A stretch of 64,000 nucleotides of DNA, taken from contig CM043705.1 in the NCBI GenBank assembly GCA_023935145.1, positions 52,336,084 to 52,400,083 of the forward strand, written 5' to 3'. A program made the position numbers and the translations under genes. Source of the DNA: Bretschneidera sinensis (taxonomy: Eukaryota > Streptophyta > Magnoliopsida > Brassicales > Akaniaceae). Each line of letters starts with the position of its first letter. Positions within the stretch are counted from its first letter, which is position 1. Shown here piece by piece: positions 55,550-64,000 of this stretch. The notes under the pieces were generated by a model. It was not told the origin of the DNA. It ran no database searches and saw only the letters and a program-made list of their open reading frames with translations.

Positions 55550-56440
55550 TATATCTCAATACACTCTTCCACGGAGATATCTTCAAATACGCTCAGTCAA
55601 CAACTTAAAACTCAAGATGTCGTCTTATATTATCAGCATATCCTTTCGGTCTGTTCCTTGCTGCTCTAAGGTTCCTTCTTACCAGTTTGATCCTCTAGTA
55701 GTCAAATCTATCATTTCTGACCAAATATCTTTCTTTCTCCAACTTCTTCCCAACATACTGGAGTTCTGCACCTTCTACCATATAAAGCTTCAAATGGTCT
55801 TATCCTAATACTAGTTTGATTCTGATTATTGTATGCAAACTTGATTAAAGGTAAATAAGCATCCCAGCTCACTAAAAAACTCAATACACTTGCCCTCAGC
55901 ATATCTTCTAGTATTCTGATGATTCTCTCTGTCTGCCCATCAGTTTGAGGATGAAAGGTTGTACTAAACTACAACTGTGTACCCATAGTTTTCTGAAAAT
56001 CCCTCCAAAATCTAGAATCTCTATCTGATACAATGCTCAAAAGTATTCCATATAATCTCACAATCTCCACTACATACCATTCAACCAATTTTTCAGGACT
56101 CCGGGTAGTTTTAATAGGAAGAAAATGCGAAGACTTAGAAAGTTTATCCATTATAACCCATACAGCATCATGACCTCTTTGGGTACTAGGAAAACCATAA
56201 ACATAATCCATACTCGCATTCTCCCATGGCCATTTAGGTACTGGAAGAAGCTGTAATAAACCGTAATAAACTTACTGGATGTCTATTCTCAGATTTCACC
56301 TGTTGACAAATCAAACATCTAGAAATATACTCAGCTACATCCTTCTTCATCCCTGACCACCAATAATTCTATCTCAACCCCATGTACATCTTATTATTAC
56401 CCGGGTACATAGAATACACAAAATCATGAGTCTCTTTTAG
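55550..56440 (-). pseudogene. Gypsy-4 integrase remnant
   Basis: The zinc-binding region is readable near 56330-56440 (LKETHDFVYSMYPGNNKMY, GMKKDVAEYISRCLICQQVK; the second zinc His is now Tyr). The core: MDYVYGFPSTQRGHDAVWVI (first Asp) and VEIVRLYGILLSIVSDRDSRF (second Asp) in 56211-55969; after a break SVLSFLVSWDAYLPLIKFAY and PFEALYGRRCRTPVCWEE in 55902-55711. The core is intact in extent, unlike the family A copies, with frameshifts near 56235 and 55960. Confidence 0.88.
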
Positions 56441-56444
56441 TATC

Positions 56445-57180
56445 TCACTTTTTATCTGGATAAACCTCTTATAATAACCAACCAACCCCAAAAAGCTTCT
56501 AATTCAGTCACACTAGTGGGTCTTTCCCAATTCAACACTGCCTTCACTTTCTGTGGATCAACTGCTATACCATCTCCTGACACAATATGCCCCAATAAAT
56601 ATATTTCATTCAACCAAAACTCACACTTAGAGAACTTTGAATACAATTTCTCTCTCATAAGAATTTCCAACACTATCTCTAAATGTTGCACATGCTCCTC
56701 TTTATTCTTGGAAAATACTTGAATATCATCAATAAATACAATAAAAAATCTATCTGAGAATGGTTTAAACACCCGATTCATTAGATATATAAATGCTACA
56801 GGAGCATTAGTTAACCTAAATGGCATCACAAGGAACTCATGATGGTCATAACGTGTCCTAAAAGAAGTCTTAGACACATCCCACTCCTTTATCCTCAACT
56901 GATGATAACTTAATCTCAAGTCTATCTTAGAAAACACCCTAGCCCCCTGTAACTGCTCAAAAAAATCATTTATCCTGGGTAAAGGATATTTATTCTTGAT
57001 GGTGATCTTATTCAACTGTTTATAATCAATACACGACATCATCGTTCCATCCTTCTTCTTCACAAACAATACTGGGGCTCCCCAAGGCGTCATACTAGGT
57101 CGAATAAATTGTTTATCTAGCAACTCTTGAAGTTAAACTTTCAATTCCCTCAACTCAGTTGGTGTCATTTTGTAAGGTGA
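56445..57180 (-). pseudogene. Gypsy-4 reverse transcriptase, fused to integrase by loss of RNase H
   Basis: The 223-codon open stretch (57123-56452) has [55 protein letters not shown] (first Asp), [12 protein letters not shown] and [17 protein letters not shown] (catalytic Asp pair intact), [14 protein letters not shown] 1-bp deletion near 56500 shifts the GLVGYY..RF connection motif out of frame. Directly after it the sequence reads as the integrase zinc region; the 350 or so residues of connection and RNase H are absent. Confidence 0.92.
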
Positions 57181-57476
57181 TATAGATATAGGTGCTAATC
57201 TCGGAATCACCTTAATAGAAAACTCAATCTCCCTATTGGGAGGCAAACCAAACAATTCCTTAGGGAACAAATCAGAAAAATCTTTCATTACTAAGATTTT
57301 TTTCTAATTTCATAATCTCCTTTCTACAATCCACCACATACGCCAAATATCCCTCACAACCCTTCTTCAACCATCTACTAAGTAGTCAGGGCAAAAATAA
57401 GACAGTTGGCAAGTATCTTACATTTTCCCTGAAAATTAAACTCCTCTTATCCTGGTATTCTGAACACCACATTCTT

Positions 57477-59242
57477 TCAAAAACAATCTACCCAAACATG
57501 ATATGCAAATAACCAATTCATCCCCAAAATTAAATCAAAATCTTTCATATCTAAAGGCAACAAATCAACTTCAAATTCTCTATCAGCCATACTAATCACA
57601 CAACCTTGATAAATTATCTTGATAATCACCCTATCCCCAGTAGGAACCTCAACAATAACAAAATGCATCAATGGACTAATACAAGCATCAATAGATTTCA
57701 TATAAACATTGGATGCAAAAGAGTGGGTTGCACCAGGATCAATCAATAATCTAGTAGGTCTATTAAGAATAGATACTATACCTATAATAATATCAAGAGT
57801 GACATGTGCATCATATTGGGTCAATGCATAGATTCTATTGTCTCTGGGTTGTAACTGACCATCGAATCCTCTCCCAGCTATTAATCCTCCACCTCTGCCT
57901 CGTATACTCCATGATCCACCACCTCTCTCTACTTGTTTTCTCCTAACACTTCCAGCACTTATCTTAATAGATTTTCCCACTGGACAATCTACACTAATAT
58001 ATCCTCCTTCACCATATACAAAGCACATCAGAGTAAGACAATTCCGAGATAGATGCCATGTCTGATTACATCTATAGCAAACTCTTGTCTCTTGATCATA
58101 CATCAGATTATCACTTCCCTTTGGTGGTATACTTACTCTTCTACCATAACTTTTAGTTCCCATAGTCTGTCTCCCAAATTTTAGGGTCCCACCAATATTA
58201 CTTTCAGCTATAGAAGTAACAAATCCTGCTTGCCTATGACTTTGCATCACAATTCCCTGTGATAAGGAACACCTCATTTGGGGTGGTCTCCCATTGTGCA
58301 CACTCATACTATTACCACCTCTGGGTCCCTCAAATCTAGAACTTTTCAGCCAATCCTTCATACTTCTAAACTCCGTCACATCTTTCTCAACCTGTAACAC
58401 TTTATCCAACATTATAGCAAAATTCACAATACCCATATAAGATAGTTAAGTTCGAATTTCATAATGTAACCCGTCTAAAAATGTCTTACATTTCCTCTCC
58501 TCTATATTTACTAACTCAAGTACAAACCTCGACAAGGCTTTAAATCTACTATCATACTCAGCCACAGATAATGTATTTTGCCTTAAATGAATAAAATCTC
58601 TCTCCTACTATGCTCGAAACATATATGAAAAATACTTCTCAAAAAACACATCCTTCAACTTACGCCAAGTTAAGGGTTGATCAACCTGTTTACTCAATCT
58701 AGTTAGAATATCTTCCCACCATTGAGAAGCCTCACCTTCTAGCTTAAATGAAGCAAAAGCAACTTTCTGCCTATCTGTCACTGGTAACACTTCAAAATAT
58801 TTCTCAACATGTTTAATCCACAGCTCAGTCTCAATAGGATTTACAGATCCTCTAAAAACTGGGGTTTAAATTTAATAAATCTCATAAAACAATCTTCTTG
58901 TATCTCATGTACAAACACACCATCTCCCTCGTAAACCTCTTGTCTCGTCATATCAGGTTTTGTTCTAGCCCTTTCCTCTAGTCTTCTCAGTAAATTATCA
59001 GCCCTTTCTTCTGATGCCTTCATTCTCTCTATAGCACGATCAAGAACTTCTCTCAACTCATTCCTCATAATATCAGATTCTCTCCCACCTCTACTAGTAT
59101 CAGTTGTACTAGCAACCTGTTCCCTTACATGAACCACAGGCTCGACCTCCCTCTCAGCTTAAGCTCTTCTAAATATTAGGGGCCTACCACGTCCTCTCTG
59201 GTTCAGTACTCTACCTCTAGCTCTAGCACGTTCTCGTGTCAT
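57477..59242 (-). pseudogene. Gypsy-4 gag and protease
   Basis: Start ATG at 59242 (MTRERARARGR), with a stop near 59160. Open pieces follow: 59137-58841 (coiled Arg/Glu-rich AIERMKASEERADNLL), 58790-58608 (capsid: RQKVAFASFKLEGEASQWW, DQPLTWRKL), and 58436-57477 (319 codons). The last has the zinc knuckle CYRCNQTWHLSRNC (all four ligands present), a damaged second knuckle, an RG-rich linker (SIRGRGGGLIAGRGFDG), then LLIDPGATHSFAS (protease active site), DREFEVDLLPLDMKDFDLIL and GMNWL. This copy shows the linker that family A lacks. Confidence 0.92.
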
Positions 59243-59328
59243 CCTCAGACTCTGCATTAAAATATAGTTTATTTAAATCTTCGACTTCTTTAAATTTTTA
59301 TGCAGTCTACAGAATCATAAAACCTAAT

Positions 59329-59340
59329 ACTCTGATACCA
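59329..59340 (-). other. Gypsy-4 primer binding site, initiator Met-tRNA type
   Basis: Plus strand ACTCTGATACCA, one base off the perfect GCTCTGATACCA, four bases from the LTR. Confidence 0.9.
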
Positions 59341-59344
59341 AAAT

Positions 59345-61611
59345 TGTAACGATCCATCCCGGGTAGGCCACCCCCGAGATGGTGTCGTTACGTTTTGAAA
59401 TCTTAGCACGACACATATATGCAACAATATAAAAATAAAAAAACAGACATCAACTGAAAATATACATCAACCCTCAACAGGGGAGTTATATTATTAATAT
59501 CCTATCCGAAACAATATATACAACATACTAAAGATGCATAAATATCTAAAAAAAATTCTTCTTCTTCCATTAGTCTGAGGATGTTGACCACAAGACTTAC
59601 AGATAATAACCCGGTCAGAATCTCAGCTCATAAATCTATCTGTCATGCCCGCTACCTAAAATTATTTAACAATGAGGAATGAGCTTCACAAGCTCAGTGA
59701 ATTAAATTTACTAGTACTCGAATTGTATACTTCTAGTTATATTCATTCATTGTTAAATCAGCATAATTAATCATCTTTCTCTTCTCACATTCTACTTCAA
59801 TCATTTATTAACTTCTTTTAATAAATAATTATCAGGTTATCTCTTTTAATACATATATCTCATATATTTTATCAATTTAATATCATCATAAAGTTCACAT
59901 AATATAAACAATCAATAATATAATTCTTTATTATGTCATCCTTTATATTTATCTATCATCAAAATTGTCTCATTATGAGACTTATCAATCTATCCATCAT
60001 TTAAGAATCAAAACTGATTCTTTAGATTCTCAACCATTAATAATAAATATTTAAAACAAATATAATACATAAATTTAAATTTTATTTCTTTATTTTTCAT
60101 CAGATCATTTCATTTTATCATCTGGGAACATCTTCCCATATGTCGACATGTTTCAGGCAGACCAGCCACCTTCCTGGTCTTCTTAGCCAGACCAACTGTC
60201 TTTCTGATCTTCTCAGCCAGACCAGCTGTCTTCCTGGTCTTCTCAGCCAGACCAGCTGTCTTCCTGGTCTTCTCAGCCAGACAAGCTGCCTTCTTGGTCT
60301 TACCTTTTATACATATGAGTAATAACATACAAGCAAACATACATCAAAACATTCAATTCAACTATCTAGCTTTTTCTCAAAATTATTATTTTTATCATAT
60401 TTATTAAATTGTCTCCTCATATATCATATCATTTTTTTCAATCATATTTTTAGAAATTTCATATAACTTCTCAGCATTTTTTTCATTAATCCATTCTTTT
60501 TAAAATATAAATTCTTATATAATTAATATTCAACATACTATTTAATCCCTAATCAATAAATCAATCAATTATCATATATAACAGAAAATACATCATTAAA
60601 TCATTATAATTCAATATTTTATTCAAATATCATAAATTCATATTTTTATTGGTATCGATTGCTAAAAGAAAATCTAACTCACCACGTAGCACATAAAGCT
60701 ATACGTGGATCTCCTCCTTGCCTTTCCTACTCCTTTCAGCAATTTCTTGAGATTGTTGATCACCAACACTATCATAAACTTTCATAAATCTTACTATTTC
60801 ATAACTTAATTCAAACAATATAATTATTTAGTTATGAGTCTTATTGAGAATTTACCTCAAATATGATGAAATCTTGCTATTGTAATTGGATGACTATACT
60901 ATCTATAATATTGGAGAAATTTTATTTATAACTTTTTGCTAAGAAATTTAAATTGAAAAAAGAAGGAAACCAAACAAGATTTGGTAAGAAAATAAATCTC
61001 TCAAGCTCAAAGACTTATAAGTTTACCATTTTTTTTCTTCTCTACCGCTTCACTGTTCATATTTTTTTTTCGTTGCTTCACTAGAGACTAATTTTTTTTA
61101 GTATTATTATTCCTTTTCCGCCGTTGTACCGCTTCATGTGAAGTTTGCGATTGATTTTTTAAATACAATTTACATATTTGCCATTGGTTATTTACAATTC
61201 TGCCATCATTTGAAATTTATTGTTTTTCATTACATAATTATTGTTTTGCCATTACATAATTACAGTGTTGTCATTTACTCTTTAAAATCAATTTTTCATC
61301 TTTTATTCCTTCCAAAAATTTTATAAAAATTATAGAGAAATATAAAAAATTTATATTTTCTTCCAATTTTTTTATAATTATTTTCCTCAATTTCAGTCAA
61401 TATTTTTCTTCAAAATTCTTTGATTTCAACTTCAAATTTTTTCAGTACTTTCTTCTTCAAAAATTTCAACTATTTTCAACAAAATTTTCAATATTATCTT
61501 TCAAATATTATTTCAAATCAATAATAAATCTTTCATCAATAAATTATTTAATTCAATATAATATATGTAAAATTACTTCTTTACCATTATTTTATGAACA
61601 TGAGTACTACA
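59345..61611 (-). repeat. Gypsy-4 5' LTR (2267 bp)
   Basis: Plus strand TGTAACGATCCATCCCGGG to GAGTACTACA. It has five dyad modules of 30 bp (60155-60304). Confidence 0.94.
60155..60304 (-). repeat. 30-bp tandem dyad repeat in Gypsy-4 5' LTR (five copies)
   Basis: The unit CAGACCAGCTGTCTTCCTGG followed by TCTTCTCAGC contains the dyad AGACCAG/CTGGTCT. The other LTR has two copies. The array makes open frames on both strands (TSCLPGLLSQ and KTRKTAGLAE repeats); I treat these as artefacts of the 30-bp period. Confidence 0.9.
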
Positions 61612-62139
61612 AGTATATAGGAAATTTTCAACGCAGTAAGCAAGAATAGTCCTCAAGGATACAACCAAGTCTCAAATTTGAAGTTTACAGACAGAAAAAT
61701 CTAAAGAACTTCCGATTTAATTCAGTTTTGAAATACTGAATTAATATAGCATAATTTTTTTTAGAGAAAAGAGAGAAGAAATAATGAAAAATGAATTGTA
61801 TTCTAAAGTGGGAAGTGAGTGGTATTTATAGGTGTAGAAGCACCTCTTCAAAAGGTTTTGGAAAGTCATGTTTTTTCAGTTGGGAAGATATGATTTTTTC
61901 AGATTTAATGACTTACGATAATGTCTGTTAGTTTTTAAAGGATCAAATTGTGTCTATTTAAAAAAAAATATTTAAAAAATCTGACATTTTTTTGTTTAAA
62001 TTACAATCTTTAGATTTAAATCACACCCTTTAGATTTAAATCACACATTTTTGTTTAAATCACAACCTTTAGATTTAAAGTAATACCTTTTGGGTTTTCA
62101 AACAATCCTTGAATATAATTTTAAATGATTTTTTTAACA
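61612..62139 (-). repeat. Copia-2 5' LTR, partial
   Basis: Shares CTCTTCAAAAGGTT, the TATA region and the TTTAAATCACA block with 50003-50615, and ends TTTTTAACA. The beginning on the plus strand is replaced by Gypsy-4. Confidence 0.88.
61822..61831 (-). promoter_or_regulatory. Copia-2 LTR TATA box
   Basis: CTATAAATAC on the minus strand, conserved in the other LTR at about 50314-50323. Confidence 0.5.
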
Positions 62140-62236
62140 GTTAAACGGTTTCAGTTAGTAGGTTAGTTTTAAGGTTACAGTTATAGCTATGTCAAATTTT
62201 GCAGTTAACCTAACTGTTGCCATCCCTAGTCTAAAC

Positions 62237-63680
62237 CGAGAGCTGGGTTTACTTGCATCCTGCAAAAAAGACCCATAAACAACCTTACTTTTATGTTAAT
62301 GTAAATTTTTTAAATTTGTATAAGATTTAGTAAAAAATCAAATCAAATTACTTATTAATTGATATTTTGATTGTTTTTAATAAGTAAAAATGCATTACTA
62401 CTCTGTCTAATTGATTTGGTTATTTTTTCTTTACAAATTTAAAAAAAAAATTAAATCAACTTAAAACAATAAATAAGCTTAACAAAAGTTAAAAGTAATT
62501 ACTATGTAAAAGTTAAAAGTTTAATAGTAATACAATTTAATACTATTTTTTATAAAAAAAAAACAATAAACCCATTCCACAATTAAGAAATGTATCAAAA
62601 ATGGAGAAAAACACAAACACAAATATAGGCTTGGTGGCGCATAGCATGACGCGGGGTGGGTGACCCAGTTTACTAATGGGGCAGGTACAGGGAGTCCCCT
62701 GCATGCTGCATCCCCTGCTCAGGTACAGGATGGGGTAGGAGTTGTCGCTGGTTATTTCTGTCGGAGTTGGTCATCGCAGTCTCATTGTAGCTGTTTCAAC
62801 ACTTGACATAAAGAGACTTAAGGTAATACATCTTACTGTTAAACACAAGGAATGATTATCAACCATGTATAGACTAACCATTGACATTGTAATTAAACCA
62901 TAAGATAACTCTGTCACTGGGTAGTAGCTACATACATACAATCCTAGCCAATTCAGCCACATTGAAGAGAGATAAAAGAGAGATGGATAGTATGTTGGGT
63001 ACTTTAGTTAGTGTAAATGCAGGGTAGACTTGTCTGTTCTCAATTTCATTTAATTGATTTTTATTTTATTTATGTTTGATTAATATCTGACGAGTTTGAA
63101 GGACGAAAAAATTTATTTTGAAATTAAAGAGATGCAAATGTATTTTTGACATAAACTTGGTGATACTTTTAAAATTTACTCTAAAAAATCAATTGCATCA
63201 AATTGGTAAAAGCAAAAGAACAATTGCTCTAAATGGAATGGACCTTTCTTCAAAAGTAAAGGATTGGACCTAAACTTGCATTTACAAAATAAGTTGGGTC
63301 ATATGCAAAAATAGAAAGTTAATCTCATGGTTCAAAAAAGATTTAAGTCAAAATCCAACTATAGTTATTATAACTGGATTGGACCCATTTGATTTTGAAT
63401 CAAAAGTTAAATCGGTTTGATTTTAAAAAAAATCAAAAAAAAGATTGAACCGATCTGAACTGATGGGTCTATTCAAACCGTGCGAACCGGTCAATTCTGA
63501 CCGAAGCCGCGGTTTTTCACAAAACTTGTTAAATCTCATGTCAGTCCAATTTTGTTTTGCTACTTACCAGGTTTGACCTGAAGGTTAATTGTATTAATTT
63601 TGAGAAACCGTAAAATATGTTGCCAAATATGAAACACACGATGTTTCTCTCTCTATCTCTAGTTTGGGGTTAATTTTTTT
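62237..63680. other. Spacer, no gene seen
   Basis: AT-rich apart from two GC-richer patches: 62625-62770 (GACGCGGGGTGGGTGACCC, repeated CCCCTGC words) and 63440-63520 (GAACCGGTCAATTCTGACCG). Neither gives a coding frame I recognise. Confidence 0.5.
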
Positions 63681-63694
63681 GTTTTTCTACCTTT

Positions 63695-63860
63695 GAATAA
63701 TATAATAATAATAATTATTATTATTATAATGATAAAATATTATTATTATTATAAAATAATTATAATAAAAAATATAATAACATTTATAATAATAATAATA
63801 TTTATTATTATTATTATTATTGATAATAATTATAATAAAAGTTTTAATAATAATAATTAA
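63695..63860. repeat. AAT/ATT microsatellite, partly palindromic
   Basis: Alternating blocks of (ATT)n and (AAT)n, so the tract can fold on itself. Interrupted by GATAAAAT and similar. Confidence 0.88.
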
Positions 63861-64000
63861 ACTTTAGGATATGAAGAAACTAAAGATTATTACGGATGAT
63901 GAATAATGCTGAGCTATTTTGATACTTATTAAACTTTTGTTTTACTTTAATCTCGATCTAATAATTTTATGAACCCAACATAAGATTGAATTTTTAGTTT

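Larger units (their letters stand above)
53038..61611 (-). mobile_element. Gypsy-4: Ty3/gypsy retrotransposon, family B, inserted in Copia-2
   Basis: Left LTR 53038-55136 (its first 50 bp or so deleted), internal region 55137-59344, right LTR 59345-61611 whole. The LTRs are related to family A (same terminus logic, same CATTAGTCTGAGGATGT box and dyad modules) but clearly diverged in sequence. Gag-protease and the RT core are better preserved than in family A. RNase H is missing altogether. No duplication can be tested, because the left edge was deleted together with Copia-2 sequence. Confidence 0.92.
50003..62139 (-). mobile_element. Copia-2: Ty1/copia retrotransposon in the hAT element, itself split by Gypsy-4
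   Basis: Outer ends are flanked by the exact duplication GTTAA (49998-50002 and 62140-62144). The left LTR is complete (50003-50615); the right LTR is partial (61612-62139) because Gypsy-4 lies in it. The minus-strand internal remains are an RNase H piece (51149-51700) and a gag piece (52630-53037). Protease, integrase and RT are absent. A deletion that also clipped the Gypsy-4 LTR removed the gag start, leader and part of the 5' LTR. Confidence 0.9.
49013..62228. mobile_element. hAT-type non-autonomous DNA transposon, split by nested retrotransposons
   Basis: Ends TAGGAATGACAAT and (inverted) TAGGGATGGCAAC are imperfect TIRs. They are flanked by an exact 8-bp duplication GTCTAAAC (49005-49012 and 62229-62236), the hAT hallmark. 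Removing Copia-2 leaves about 1.07 kb: 49013-50002 plus 62145-62228. Subterminal GGTTAAC/GGTTAG words occur on both sides. No transposase is encoded. Confidence 0.92.

Noticed and set aside
60110..60340. Opposed open frames with 10-residue repeats (TSCLPGLLSQ and KTRKTAGLAE)
   Set aside because: Both are products of the 30-bp tandem dyad repeat in the Gypsy-4 LTR. A period divisible by three keeps frames open on both strands.

Overview
The window looks like heterochromatic, repeat-packed intergenic DNA from a flowering plant, most likely a eudicot. The evidence is its strong A+T richness, plant-type retrotransposons primed by initiator Met-tRNA, a PIF/Harbinger transposon with both of its genes, a hAT element, and a fragment of a group I WRKY gene. 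I see no intact host gene, tRNA, rRNA or CRISPR array. Almost every coding stretch belongs to a decayed mobile element.

Layout. (1) 1-6656: Gypsy-1 (+), a Ty3/gypsy element whose 5' LTR is cut by the window edge. (2) 6657-13958: AT-rich spacer with two inverted-repeat MITEs and a broken minus-strand Myb/SANT-like gene near 12.9-13.5 kb. (3) 13959-28209: Gypsy-2 (-), same family as Gypsy-1, with TSD ATCAT. Its left LTR is split by Copia-1 (15147-20667, -, TSD AAATC). (4) 28210-29806: degenerate tandem repeats. (5) 29807-38289: Gypsy-3 (+), same family, TSD AAAAC. (6) 38290-40111: spacer with a long-TIR MITE (39649-40076). (7) 40112-47407: a PIF/Harbinger element with a Myb/SANT ORF, a DDE transposase (triad still visible) and an antisense WRKY gene fragment. 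(8) 47408-49012: spacer. (9) 49013-62228: a three-level nest. A short hAT element (TSD GTCTAAAC) holds Copia-2 (TSD GTTAA), which holds Gypsy-4, a second gypsy family. (10) 62229-64000: spacer with an AAT/ATT microsatellite.

How the parts relate. The four gypsy elements resemble the Tekay/Del chromovirus type: LTRs of about 2-2.3 kb, TGTAA...TTACA-like termini, a Met-tRNA PBS, order gag-PR-RT-RH-INT, and a C-terminal chromodomain-like tail. All are deletion derivatives. Gypsy-1 and Gypsy-3 share one deletion through the integrase core and the same ruined RT catalytic box. Yet the visible 230 bp of the Gypsy-1 LTR pair differ at only about nine positions by my hand count. This suggests copying of an already defective master by proteins supplied in trans. 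Gypsy-4 has lost its RNase H domain. Copia-1 has lost part of gag, most of the RT palm and part of RNase H. Copia-2 keeps only ends of gag and RNase H.

Most exact joints (LTR ends, TSDs, PBSs) were read directly. Domain limits inside decayed pol genes are approximate, and lineage names are inferred from motifs without a database search.
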